NCBI RefSeq assembly: GCF_033097365.1
Contig: NZ_AP028461.1
Coordinates: forward strand, 2,480,001 to 2,544,000
DNA length: 64,000 bases
Direction of reading: 5' to 3'
Source of the DNA: Actinoplanes sichuanensis
Lineage (GTDB): Bacteria; Actinomycetota; Actinomycetes; Mycobacteriales; Micromonosporaceae
Shown here: positions 54,432 through 63,359 of the stretch, piece by piece
How positions within the stretch are numbered: position 1 is the stretch's first letter
Layout of the letters: every line of letters starts with the position of its first letter
Notes under the pieces: model-generated
What the model was told of the DNA's origin: nothing
Seen by the model: only the letters and a program-made list of their open reading frames with translations
Databases searched by the model: none
Translations under genes and position numbers: made by a program

Positions 54432-56807
54432 TCAGAGCCGTCGGCGGGGCAGGAACCGGCCGATACCGCGGGGCACCTCGGCCTCGCGCCACTTCGTGAA
54501 GGCGGCCGGCACGTTCTTGGCACTGGAGCCGGCCAGCATCTTCTCCAGGTGATCGAGGTCCCGGGTCTTCCACCGGGCGACGGTGCCGGCGAAGGCCCGG
54601 TCGAGCTCGTCGGCGATCGCCCGGTCCTTGCGGGCCAGGCGGGTACGCGTCTCGAACGTCCGGGCGGCGATGGCCATGACTTCGTCGTCGGGCCGTTTGC
54701 CCAGGGTGGCGGCGAGATGTTCGCGATAGTGCCGCCGGATCGTCGGGTCGACCGTCGGTAGCAGGGCGACCAGGTGTTCCGGGTCGAGCCGGAGCAACAG
54801 CACGTGGATCTGGCCGGTGAGCCATCGGGCGACCGGCCGCTCGCCGTGACCCACCATGCCGAGCAGCTTGTGGACACGTTCGTCGAGTTGCCGGCCACGG
54901 ACCCGGTCCGCCGAGCGGATCTGCTGGCGCGACCAGACCATGCCGCGGGCGCGGTCCTCGGAAGCGGGGGACAGCCGTGGCCCGAGCTTGCGGTCCTCGA
55001 CGAACTGGGTGACCACGAAGTACGGTCCCCACGCTTCGCGGGGCTCGTCGTCGCGGGCCAGCACCTGGTCGAGCCGGTCGAGCAGGTGGTCGGACTCCCA
55101 GTAGTGTTGCGGCGCACCGCGGACGATCTCGGCGGCCTCGTCGAGGGTCCACTCCCGCGGCCAGAGCCCGGTGATCACCGATCGTTCCGGGACGCCCTTG
55201 CCGGTGAGGCGGATCAGCGTGTCGAGGCGGTCCTGCGGGCGGCGGGCGGCCCGGGCCAGCAGGACCATCCGGCTCAGGTCCGGGTAGGCCGCGAGTTCGT
55301 CGTCGCCCACCACGTCGCTGAGCCGGGACGCCACCGCCAGCACCGCGGTCTCCCGGCCGGACAGGGCCGCCGACAGGCCGTCGAGCACACCACGGCGTAC
55401 GTCCGGGGCCTTCGCCAGCAGGTCGGGGATCGGCTGGTCGGGGTCGTCGAGCAGGATCGGTGCCACCAGGTCCCGCCCGTATCCGGCCAGCCCGGCCGGT
55501 CGTAGCGGCAGCCGGGCGTCCAGGGCCACGGCGATCAGGGCGAGCGTGTCGTGGGGGCGATCAGCGGCGCGGCTCAGCGCGGCGGTGATCTGTTCGACGC
55601 CGTAGGCGATGCCCCGGTCGGTGGCCGGCCGAGGCACCCGTGCCGGGACCACCGACGGCTCGTCCAGGAGCAGGTCGAACGCGCGTACCTCGGTGTCGGC
55701 GAGCAGGTTCTCGTCACCGGTCCCGGTGGCGACCCCGATCAGCGACAGGCAGTGTGGGAGGGTCAGCGTGTCGTGGTCGAGGCAGCGCTCGACGAGGTCG
55801 GCGACCAGGCGTGGCCGCAGCCGTTCGGCGGCCGACGGCAGCCAGCGCAGCATGGTGGCCAGCGCGTCCGGTTCGAGCGGCAGGTCGGCGCGCAGGGCCC
55901 CGGCCACCGCGATCGGATACCAGGCGGCGAAGTCCGGCTCCCGGCCGGTGGCCAGCGGCTCGGCCAGCGACCAGACGGTCTGGGCGTCCTCCGGGCCGAG
56001 CGCCGCCAGCATCTCGGCCAGCGGGTGCACCGCGCCGTCGGAGATCTGTCCGCCGACCGCGTCGAGCAGGAAGTAGCTGCGCAGCGCTGATTCGTCGGCG
56101 GTGAAGTCGGTTTCCGGGACCGTCCCGACCAGGTTTTCGGTGCCGCGTCCGGGCCGGTAGCTGTAGGTGGCGAAGGACAACCGGCGGGCCATCGGCGGCG
56201 GCAGCAGGTGGCAGACGGCGGAGATCCAGCGGGCCACCTTCTCGCTGTCGGACTCCAGCACGATCACCGACCGTTCGTCGGCGACGATGGCCCGCTCGAC
56301 CGCGGTGAGCAGCCGCGGCACCCAGCCGAGCCGACCCGCGTCCTGCAGGAACGCCTCGGCCGAGGCCCGGCCGAAGACCGCCGCCGGGGTGGGGCGCAGC
56401 TCGGGCAGTTCGGTGCCGGGGGACTGGGTGGCCGACCAGAAACCGGCCGACCAGAAGTCGATCGGCAGTGCGCCGTCCAGTTCCTCCCGGCCCGGGGGCA
56501 GGCTGAGCGCGTGCACGAAGTAGTTGCCGAACCGCTGCGAGTAGTCGTTGCCGACGAAGACGGTACGGGCCAGGACGGCCGGTTGGTCGTCGGTGCCGGG
56601 CAGGTAGCAGAGGTTCACCGGACAGCCGGCGATCTGCTCGGAGGTCGGCTGGTAGCCCAGCGAGCGCGGCGGCTCGTACGACGTGGCCTGCTCGACGCGG
56701 CGCAGGACGTCGTCGCCGACGCCGGGGGTGGCGGCGTTGAACTGGAAGCCGGGGTAGCCGGCCAGGCCCGACTCGCAGGAGGTGTAGTACATCTGCGGCG
56801 CACCCAT
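54432..56807 (-). CDS. GTPase-associated protein GAP1 (GAP1-N2 type)
   Basis: 791 residues from ATG 56807, two bases after the upstream GTPase stop. The N-terminal YYTSCESGLAGYPGFQFNAATPGV and RSLGYQPTSEQIAGCPVNLCYLP are hallmarks of the GAP1-N2 domain (Pfam), and FATYSYRPGRGTENLVGTVPE continues it. Middle and C-terminal parts (about 300-791) are all-helical, matching GAP1-M/GAP1-C. The family was defined by co-occurrence with GTPases; it is proposed to regulate or recognise them. Sits between two GTPase genes, as expected. Confidence 0.85.
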   Translation of the reverse strand: MGAPQMYYTSCESGLAGYPGFQFNAATPGVGDDVLRRVEQATSYEPPRSLGYQPTSEQIAGCPVNLCYLPGTDDQPAVLARTVFVGNDYSQRFGNYFVHALSLPPGREELDGALPIDFWSAGFWSATQSPGTELPELRPTPAAVFGRASAEAFLQDAGRLGWVPRLLTAVERAIVADERSVIVLESDSEKVARWISAVCHLLPPPMARRLSFATYSYRPGRGTENLVGTVPETDFTADESALRSYFLLDAVGGQISDGAVHPLAEMLAALGPEDAQTVWSLAEPLATGREPDFAAWYPIAVAGALRADLPLEPDALATMLRWLPSAAERLRPRLVADLVERCLDHDTLTLPHCLSLIGVATGTGDENLLADTEVRAFDLLLDEPSVVPARVPRPATDRGIAYGVEQITAALSRAADRPHDTLALIAVALDARLPLRPAGLAGYGRDLVAPILLDDPDQPIPDLLAKAPDVRRGVLDGLSAALSGRETAVLAVASRLSDVVGDDELAAYPDLSRMVLLARAARRPQDRLDTLIRLTGKGVPERSVITGLWPREWTLDEAAEIVRGAPQHYWESDHLLDRLDQVLARDDEPREAWGPYFVVTQFVEDRKLGPRLSPASEDRARGMVWSRQQIRSADRVRGRQLDERVHKLLGMVGHGERPVARWLTGQIHVLLLRLDPEHLVALLPTVDPTIRRHYREHLAATLGKRPDDEVMAIAARTFETRTRLARKDRAIADELDRAFAGTVARWKTRDLDHLEKMLAGSSAKNVPAAFTKWREAEVPRGIGRFLPRRRL

Positions 56808-56809
56808 GT

Positions 56810-58015
56810 TCAGTCCTTTCCGGTCGCGACGACCTTGAGCCGGCTCAGCAGCCACAGGAACGGGTCCTCGACGCGGTGCGGCTGGATGGTTCCGCCGACC
56901 TTCTGCCGCTGCTGGCCCGGTGCGAGCGCGGGCGGCACGGCGCCCAGTGCGGAGAGGCCGAAATAGCGGAAGGTGCGGTAGTTCTTGGTGAGCAGCGCGT
57001 CGATCTGGCCGCCCTCCCAGTCGTAGAGCAGCGCCTGCACGTGCGCGTGGACGGCCTCGCCGTCGCGTTCGTCGAAATACGGGGTGCCGGGCGCGGGCTG
57101 CCGTAGCGGGCTGTCCTCGGGCAGACCCTCCCAGAGCGCGTCCACCTTGGAGAACGCCACCGCCACCGGGATGTCGATCATCTTGTTGGGTCCGGCGCCG
57201 GGCAGCTTCTGGAGTACCTCGGTGACCCGGGTGAGGATGTTGATCGGGCTGTCCGACCGGGCCGCCTCACGTTGCGCGGCCGACGGCAGGACGCTCGGAT
57301 CAAGACCGAACTTCTCCATCACGTTGGGTACGGTCAACGGGTCGAGCAGCACGATGATGCCGTCCGCGCAGCTCAGATACCGCACGTTCTCGGCCACGCC
57401 CTTGTCGGATTCGAGGTCCTCGCCGGCGGTGTCGAAGAAGGAGAGCACGGTGTGCCGCAGCGTGCTGCGGAACCGTTTGCGTTCACCGAGCGACACCCGG
57501 AAGACGAACGGCGCGCGGCCGCGGTCGGCGGCCGCGGTCCTGGTGGTGACCGGGAGCACGCCCTCGGTGTAGAGGGTGCGTTCCTCGCTGCTGAACTCCT
57601 TGCGGGTCCGCTCGTCGGCGCCGGTGACCGCCGCGTCGAAGCGCCGCCCGACCCGGTGGATGAGCTCGTGCAGCAGCACCGTCATGTAGACGGACTTGCC
57701 GCTGAACTTGGCGCCGATCATCGCGACCATGCGGTTGTCGATCTTGCTGTAGTGCACCGGCAGTTGGCTGTGGCAGTGCGGGCAGATCTGGATCGTCGTC
57801 TCGTTGTGGCACTTGCCGCACCGCGCCGACAGCCGCTTGCCGTTACCCGCGACCACCGGCAGCTGGTAGGTGTTGTCGCCGAGGATCTGCTCGCGGACCC
57901 GGTCCCGTTCGGGGGCGCACGGGTCGCCCTCGATCGGGCGCAGACCGCCGCAGCGGAACGTGATCTCCTTCTCGGCGAACTTCCCGTAGCAGTACGGGCA
58001 GGTCAGCTTGTTCAC
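56810..58015 (-). CDS. Soluble zinc-ribbon GTPase
   Basis: 401 residues from GTG 58015, two bases after the FN3 protein stop. An N-terminal zinc module has CPYC (6-9), C22, CGKC (66-69) and CPHC (78-81). The P-loop GAKFSGKS is at 101-108, DTAGED (G3) at 195-200 and SKVD (G4) at 289-292, all intact. No membrane helix. Another TRAFAC-like double-GTPase-system member; the two GTPases and GAP1 probably form one switch. Specific nucleotide not testable by eye. Confidence 0.82.
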   Translation of the reverse strand: MNKLTCPYCYGKFAEKEITFRCGGLRPIEGDPCAPERDRVREQILGDNTYQLPVVAGNGKRLSARCGKCHNETTIQICPHCHSQLPVHYSKIDNRMVAMIGAKFSGKSVYMTVLLHELIHRVGRRFDAAVTGADERTRKEFSSEERTLYTEGVLPVTTRTAAADRGRAPFVFRVSLGERKRFRSTLRHTVLSFFDTAGEDLESDKGVAENVRYLSCADGIIVLLDPLTVPNVMEKFGLDPSVLPSAAQREAARSDSPINILTRVTEVLQKLPGAGPNKMIDIPVAVAFSKVDALWEGLPEDSPLRQPAPGTPYFDERDGEAVHAHVQALLYDWEGGQIDALLTKNYRTFRYFGLSALGAVPPALAPGQQRQKVGGTIQPHRVEDPFLWLLSRLKVVATGKD

Positions 58016-58017
58016 GG

Positions 58018-60660
58018 TCAGTGCCCTCCCGGCGTTCCCATGAGCACCACGCCGGACCCGCCGGTCCCGTGGTCGTCGACGAAACATCCCAGCCGGTACG
58101 GGCCGCGCGGATCGCGTACCTCGACGTCCACCGACACCGGCCGGCCCGGCTCCAGCCGCTGAGCCGGCACCCGCGCCACGGTCGTTCCCTGGTCCGGGCG
58201 CAGCGGCGCGATCCGGCCCGCGGTCTGCACCACGATCAGCTCCGGTAGCGGGCACACCTGCTCGGCACTGACCTCGATCCGGGTGCGCCGGCGGAACAGC
58301 CGGTTGCTCTCCACGAATCGGTATCGCACCCGCATCCCGGTGCCGGCCACCCGTACCGACACCGGGCTGCCGACCGCCTCACCCTCGGTGTCCCGGCTGA
58401 CCGTGGCCACCGACACGTGCACGGCACCCGACCCGGCCGGGATCTCCAGACCACCGTCGTCGCGGTACGACCGCAGCCAGCAGTCGGTCTCCTCGACGTG
58501 CCCCTCGGCGCCCTCCGACCACCACCGCACCCGGACCAGTCCGATACCCGGCGGCCACTCCCAGCTCAGCCTGACCTGGGTGCCGATCCGACGGGCCCGC
58601 AGCCGGGCGACCGGCGCGGTGTTGGTCACCGACACGGTCGGACCGCAGACCGCGCGGCCCGCGCCGACACTGAACGCGGTCACGAAGATCCGGCCCTGCG
58701 CCATCGGTACGGTCAGCGCGAACCGGCCGTCAGATGCCGGCTCGGCCCGGGCCACCAGCTCGGAGCCGTACCCGTCCAGTTCGGTCTCGGTGAGTTCGGC
58801 TCCGCGTTGCCAGCGCGGCCGGTGCGGCGCGGACCGCAGCCGCACCGTGCCGGCGGCCGGTGCGGTCCAGGCCAGCCGCAGCCTGCCCGGATCCTGGCCG
58901 GGAAGCGGTTCGACGACCAGATCCGGTACGGCCCGCGGCGCCTGCTGCGGCATGGCGGTGGCGGTCACCCCGGTCGACTCGATGACCCGACCGTTCCCGG
59001 CGTCGTATCCGGCCCGGATCAGATACCGGTACTCCCGGCCCGGTTGCAGACCCTCCTCGGTGAAACCGCCGCGCGAACAGGCCACGAGGCTGCCGTCGGC
59101 GCGGGCCACGGTCACCCGGGTCGCGTCGGACCGGGCCTGCCAGCCGACCCGCACCGAGGTCTCGTCGGCGGTCACCGACACGTCGGTGACCTCGGGCAGC
59201 AGCGTGACCGGGCCGGCGCTGGTGCCCGGCGACCAGACACCGTCCGACCTGGTGGCGAACACCGTGTAGTACAGGTCGTCGCCGGCCGGCGGCCGGGAAT
59301 CGACGATCTCGTTTCCATCGGTACGGCCGACGACCTCGCCGTCGGTGGCCGAGCCGGCCGGCCGCTGTCGGGTGCGGACCACCTGGTAGGCCACGCCGCC
59401 GGTGCGTGCCGGGCTGGGTGTCCAGCTCGCCGTCACGTGATCACCCGACGCCGCGCCGACCCGGGCCGACGGGACCGCGGGCGGCGCCAGCATACGCAGC
59501 CGCCCGGCCAGATCCGTGTCGTCGGCGGCCTCCCGGACCGCCTCGGTGAGCAACTCGGCCGCGTGTTCCGGACGGCCCGCCGCGATCTCCTGCTGAGCCC
59601 GGGTGACCAGCCCGGCCACCTTCCGTACCGCCTCCTGGATGCGTTGCCGCAGCTCCACGCCCTCCTCGGCGGGCAGCGTGGCGATCAGCCGCTCGGCCGC
59701 CCGCAGCGACCCGGCCGCGAACAGCTCCTCCACCTCGGCCGTCGGATTCCGGGGTGCCGCGGTACCCTCCCGGGCCATCAGCAGAGCCAGTGCCAGCTCC
59801 TCGGCCTCGTTGGAGTCCAGGCCGACCCGGACCGCCTCGCGCGACACCCGCCGTACCGTGGCCATCGGCATCTCCGCGGCCTCGCGCATCACCTCGGTCA
59901 GCTCCCACAACACGAGCTGGTCGAGACTGCCCCGCTGGACCGCGTCACCCAGGTTGACCAGCAGGTTCTCGGTGGCGGTCTTGCGGTCGTCCTGTGCCCG
60001 GCGCTCGGCCCGGTCCCTCGCCTCACGAAACATCTGAGCGGTCACCGCCTGGCCGTTCAGCCGCAGGCCCTTGCGCAGCGTCACCGGGCGGGCCGGGCTG
60101 CCGGGGTCGGTGGCCAGCACGTCGACGGCCAGCCGCAGGCCGAGCAGCCGCTTGTCGCGCAGCACGTCGCGGCCCTTGCCGGGGGCGGTCTCGGGCAGCG
60201 GCCACAGCTCGTCGAGGATCCGGACCCGGAGTTTGGTCAGCTCACGCCGCAGGTCCGCCTCAGCGCCGACGCCGAGCCCGGCCGCCACCCGGGCGACCGT
60301 GGTGGCCGCGACGACCTGGCCACCGGAGACCATGTCGTCGACCACCTCTTTGATCTTCTGACTGGTCTCGGCGGTGTGCCGGTCCCGCTCGGCCGCGAAG
60401 TGCTCGGCGGTGAGCCGGCCGGCCTGATCCAGCTGCCGGTGTGCCGAGATCAACGTCTCGGCGAGCCGGAGGTACGCCCGCCGCTGCGTCAGCGACTGCC
60501 AGTACTTGAGGACCTCGGCCAGATGTGCCGGGAACCTGTCGCCGCGCGGGATCTGGTCGATGCTCATCGCGTACCTGGTGAACAGATCCGCCGGTGCGAC
60601 GTTGCCGTTGCGCCGGGCCGGATCGAGCACCTCCTGGCGGTACTTGTCCTGGTCGAACAT
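58018..60660 (-). CDS. Helical-FN3 scaffold protein
   Basis: 880 residues from ATG 60660. The first 380 residues are long helices with saposin-like or coiled character (KIKEVVDDMVSGGQ, RERAERRAQDDRKTATENLL), then from about 400 two or three fibronectin type III domains (SGDHVTASWTPSPARTGGVAYQVV; SVRVGWQARSDATRVTV; RLRLAWTAPAAGTVRL) and a beta-rich end. No signal peptide, so these FN3 domains are cytoplasmic, which is unusual. It is co-translated with the DnaK gene upstream (13-base gap). Likely a scaffold for the chaperone and GTPases. Confidence 0.75.
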   Translation of the reverse strand: MFDQDKYRQEVLDPARRNGNVAPADLFTRYAMSIDQIPRGDRFPAHLAEVLKYWQSLTQRRAYLRLAETLISAHRQLDQAGRLTAEHFAAERDRHTAETSQKIKEVVDDMVSGGQVVAATTVARVAAGLGVGAEADLRRELTKLRVRILDELWPLPETAPGKGRDVLRDKRLLGLRLAVDVLATDPGSPARPVTLRKGLRLNGQAVTAQMFREARDRAERRAQDDRKTATENLLVNLGDAVQRGSLDQLVLWELTEVMREAAEMPMATVRRVSREAVRVGLDSNEAEELALALLMAREGTAAPRNPTAEVEELFAAGSLRAAERLIATLPAEEGVELRQRIQEAVRKVAGLVTRAQQEIAAGRPEHAAELLTEAVREAADDTDLAGRLRMLAPPAVPSARVGAASGDHVTASWTPSPARTGGVAYQVVRTRQRPAGSATDGEVVGRTDGNEIVDSRPPAGDDLYYTVFATRSDGVWSPGTSAGPVTLLPEVTDVSVTADETSVRVGWQARSDATRVTVARADGSLVACSRGGFTEEGLQPGREYRYLIRAGYDAGNGRVIESTGVTATAMPQQAPRAVPDLVVEPLPGQDPGRLRLAWTAPAAGTVRLRSAPHRPRWQRGAELTETELDGYGSELVARAEPASDGRFALTVPMAQGRIFVTAFSVGAGRAVCGPTVSVTNTAPVARLRARRIGTQVRLSWEWPPGIGLVRVRWWSEGAEGHVEETDCWLRSYRDDGGLEIPAGSGAVHVSVATVSRDTEGEAVGSPVSVRVAGTGMRVRYRFVESNRLFRRRTRIEVSAEQVCPLPELIVVQTAGRIAPLRPDQGTTVARVPAQRLEPGRPVSVDVEVRDPRGPYRLGCFVDDHGTGGSGVVLMGTPGGH

Positions 60661-60673
60661 CGGACCTCCGCGC

Positions 60674-62281
60674 TTACGCCGAGACGCTGTAGCGGGCCAC
60701 GGCCGACCGGGCCTCGTCCACCTGGTCGTCGGACAGCCCGGCCTTGATCTCCAGCTCGATCTTCAGGTCCTTGCCGGTCGTCAGTTCCACCGCGTGGACC
60801 CGCAACAGGCCGTCGGTCTCCATCTCGAAACTGATGTCGATCGGTGAGCCCTTCGACAGCTGCGGCAGACCACTGATCTGGCCGTCACCGATGTGCTGGT
60901 TGTCGGCCACCACGTCGGACTCCACCGATCCCGACTGCTCCCAGATCTCCACCGAGATCGCCACCTGCCGGTCATAGGCGGTGCCGAACCGCATGGCATC
61001 GGTACGGGCCGGCAGCGGCGTGTTGGCGCGCAGCACGTGCACGATCCGGAACTCCTCGTTGCCCCGGTCGTCGATGTCGACGACCTTCACCCCGAACGCC
61101 CGGGGTACGACCGTGGCGACCTTCTTGCCGGCCAGCGCCCGCACCTTCTCGGTCGTCACACCGAGCTGGTTCGCGACGTCCTGCACGGCGGCGTCCGGGG
61201 CCGGGGAACCGTCCGCCGGCAGCTGCACTTTGATCGACTCGATCAGCGCGTACTGGGCGGCGCCCTTGGCCACGGCCAGGTCCGGGTCGTGCATCCGCGG
61301 CTTGAGACCCAACGCCTCCAGCCCCGCGGTGACCGCCGGCATCCGGCTCGACCCACCGACCAGCAGCACCTCGTCGAACGAGGTCACACCCTTCTCCCGG
61401 GCCGTCGCCAGGGTCCGCTCGGTGATCACGAACGTCCGCTTCAGCAGCTCCGAGGTCAGCTCCTCGAACCTCTCCCGGGTCACCTCGATCTTCGACACGT
61501 CACCGGCGAACCGGGCGTTGAACCGGCGCGTCTGCATGCTGCTCAGCTGCTTCTTGATGTCCTCGGCACCGACCGCGAGCTCCTGCAGGAACTCCTCGTC
61601 GTCGGCGGCCTCGGAACCGGGGTGCTCGGCCAGGAACGCCTCCAGCAGATACTCGGCGAGCCGGTCGTCCCAGTCGGCGCCACCCAGATGATGGTCACCG
61701 TCGGTGCAGATCACCTGGATCTCCTCGGGCGACACCTTGATCACCGTGGTGTCGAACGTGCCACCACCCAGGTCATAGACGAACAGCGTGCGGGTGCCAC
61801 CACCGGACACCGCGTCGTAATGCAGCGCCGCCGCGACCGGCTCGTCGACGATGCTCAGCACGTTCAGGCCCGCGATCGCGCCGGCTTTACGGGTCGCGTC
61901 CCGCTCGGCGACCCCGAAGTAGGCCGGCACCGTGATGACGACGTCCTTCACCTGCTCGCCGCTGTTCTCGGCAGCGGCCCGGGCGAGCTCCCGCAGGATC
62001 AGTGCGGAGATCGACTCGGGGGAGTGGGTCTGGCCGTGCGCGGTGATCTCGAAGGTCTGGCCCATCTGCCGCTTGATCAGCGACACCACCAGGTCGGGGT
62101 TGAGTTTCGCGTTGGCTTTCGCGTCCTTGCCGACCACCACGTTGTCGTCGGACTCGAAGTAGACGACCGAGGGCGTGGTGTCCTCACCCACCGCGTTCTT
62201 GATGATCGCGGGCCGCCCGGTGTCGTCGATCGAGGCGACACAGGAGTAGGTCGTGCCGAGGTCGATACCGAAGGTCGCCAT
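60674..62281 (-). CDS. Short Hsp70 (DnaK-like) ATPase
   Basis: 535 residues from ATG 62281. The ATPase domain is complete: FGIDLGTTYSCVA at the start, VITVPAYFGVAERDATRKAG, DEPVAAALHY, VYDLGGGTFDTTVI near 166, and LLVGGSSRMPAV near 320. The substrate domain follows but ends at residue 535, shorter than DnaK (about 610-640), so the helical lid is reduced, and the lid-tail EEVD-like end is absent. An insertion at about 360-420 interrupts the normal linker. It is preceded by a GrpE-like gene with a 3-base gap. Probably a dedicated, non-housekeeping chaperone or switch. Confidence 0.88.
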   Translation of the reverse strand: MATFGIDLGTTYSCVASIDDTGRPAIIKNAVGEDTTPSVVYFESDDNVVVGKDAKANAKLNPDLVVSLIKRQMGQTFEITAHGQTHSPESISALILRELARAAAENSGEQVKDVVITVPAYFGVAERDATRKAGAIAGLNVLSIVDEPVAAALHYDAVSGGGTRTLFVYDLGGGTFDTTVIKVSPEEIQVICTDGDHHLGGADWDDRLAEYLLEAFLAEHPGSEAADDEEFLQELAVGAEDIKKQLSSMQTRRFNARFAGDVSKIEVTRERFEELTSELLKRTFVITERTLATAREKGVTSFDEVLLVGGSSRMPAVTAGLEALGLKPRMHDPDLAVAKGAAQYALIESIKVQLPADGSPAPDAAVQDVANQLGVTTEKVRALAGKKVATVVPRAFGVKVVDIDDRGNEEFRIVHVLRANTPLPARTDAMRFGTAYDRQVAISVEIWEQSGSVESDVVADNQHIGDGQISGLPQLSKGSPIDISFEMETDGLLRVHAVELTTGKDLKIELEIKAGLSDDQVDEARSAVARYSVSA

Positions 62282-62284
62282 GGG

Positions 62285-62833
62285 TCACTCACTTCCGACG
62301 GGGTCTGATACGGAGCTGTCCGGGGCCGGGTCGACGGCGTCGAACCGGTGGAATCGGGCCCGTGCCGGGCGGCGGACCTTGCCGGTCTCGATCTCCAGCA
62401 GCCCGGCCGACAGTGCCTCGGCGACGGTGTTGTCCGAGTCCGGTTCGGCGGTCGGCACGGTTCCGGCCGGTGTGTGCCGACCGGCCGTGAACGGCTCTCC
62501 CGGAATCGCGAAGAACAGCTCGTAGCCGCAACGCTCGACGGCCAGCCCGACCTCGTCGGCGTAACTGTCCAGCAGCTTCGCGGCGACCGGCTCGGCACCA
62601 CCGAGGCGGACCGCCTCACGCACCATCGAGTCGTGCAGCCGCAGCAGATCGCTCACCACCGGCTCCAGCACGACCCGCCGCAGCCCCTCGCGGAACTCCT
62701 GGTTCTCCGCGTGCAACCGGTCGATCACCGACTCCCGGTGAGCCGACCGCTGATGGAAGTCGGCGAGCTGCGCCTCCACCCGCTCCAGCCGGTCCAGAAC
62801 CGGATCCGGGGGTTGCTGAATGGTTTCGTCCAC
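62285..62833 (-). CDS. GrpE-like nucleotide-exchange factor
   Basis: 182 residues from GTG 62833 with AGGGG upstream (GTG 62875 gives a longer form). The middle is a GrpE-like coiled coil and dimer helix (LERVEAQLADFHQRSAHRE, FREGLRRVVLEPVVSDLLRLHDSM), then a short beta-rich end (CGYELFFAIPGEPF). It has no charged disordered N-terminus typical of GrpE. As it is three bases from the Hsp70 gene, it is probably its exchange factor. First gene of the ten-gene operon. Confidence 0.75.
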   Translation of the reverse strand: MDETIQQPPDPVLDRLERVEAQLADFHQRSAHRESVIDRLHAENQEFREGLRRVVLEPVVSDLLRLHDSMVREAVRLGGAEPVAAKLLDSYADEVGLAVERCGYELFFAIPGEPFTAGRHTPAGTVPTAEPDSDNTVAEALSAGLLEIETGKVRRPARARFHRFDAVDPAPDSSVSDPVGSE

Positions 62834-62974
62834 GGAGCCCCTCGCCCTCGGGATCGCGCCCTCACCGGGCGTCACTGTCTGGTTCGGACGCTAATCAGCG
62901 TCGATCCGGAACACACCGACCGCGCGGCCCATGGACTCGTCTGTCCGGCTGACCCGATCTGCTTAAACGACATA

Positions 62975-63004
62975 GCCGGGCCCCGCATGCTGCGGAGACC
63001 CGGC
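62975..63004. terminator. Hairpin between Gly-Ser-repeat gene and the Hsp70 operon
   Basis: An imperfect GC-rich hairpin, GCCGGG-CC-CCGCA-TGC-TGCGG-AGA-CCCGGC, lies 17 bases after the stop of the minus-strand gene at 63021. It probably ends that transcript and separates it from the operon beginning at 62833. Confidence 0.6.
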
Positions 63005-63020
63005 GAGACGGCGGCGTGGA

Positions 63021-63359
63021 CTACTCCGCCGGTCCGGTGGCGCGGGTGATCCGGCCGGCCAGGAACACCACGAGGGCGACGGCCGCCGCCACCCCGAGAC
63101 CGACCGCGACCGACCCGACGGTGAGCTTCGAGGCGAACGCGCCGATCGCGAGCAGGGAGCCGAACGAACCGACCGACAGCACCGACCCGAACGAGGCGAC
63201 CGAACCGACCGACAGGACCGAACCGAACGAGCCGACGGACAGGACCGAGCCGACGGAACCGATGGACAGCACCGAGTCCGTCGAGCCGATGCTCAGGATG
63301 GAGCCGCTCGACCGGTACGAGAGGAGGTTTCGGGCGGGGCGGGCGCTGTTCGTCGTCAT
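63021..63359 (-). CDS. Gly-Ser-repeat small protein with C-terminal membrane helix
   Basis: 112 residues from ATG 63359. Residues about 17-85 are built of nine-residue repeats of the form G-S-x-x-S-V-L-S-x (GSVGSVLSV, GSFGSVLSV), six or more copies, with a central leucine, which could form a short beta-solenoid or stacked strands. A hydrophobic helix follows (VGLGVAAAVALVVFLAGRI) near residues 85-103. The DNA mirrors the repeat with an imperfect 27-base periodicity. Related proteins recur in actinobacterial genomes without assigned function. Likely membrane-anchored with the repeat outside or under the membrane. Confidence 0.75.
   Translation of the reverse strand: MTTNSARPARNLLSYRSSGSILSIGSTDSVLSIGSVGSVLSVGSFGSVLSVGSVASFGSVLSVGSFGSLLAIGAFASKLTVGSVAVGLGVAAAVALVVFLAGRITRATGPAE

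Noticed and set aside
47038..62833. Housekeeping dnaK-grpE-dnaJ operon
   Set aside because: No J-domain gene, the Hsp70 is short, and the downstream genes are GTPases, GAP1, TerD and CHAT, so it is not the housekeeping chaperone locus.
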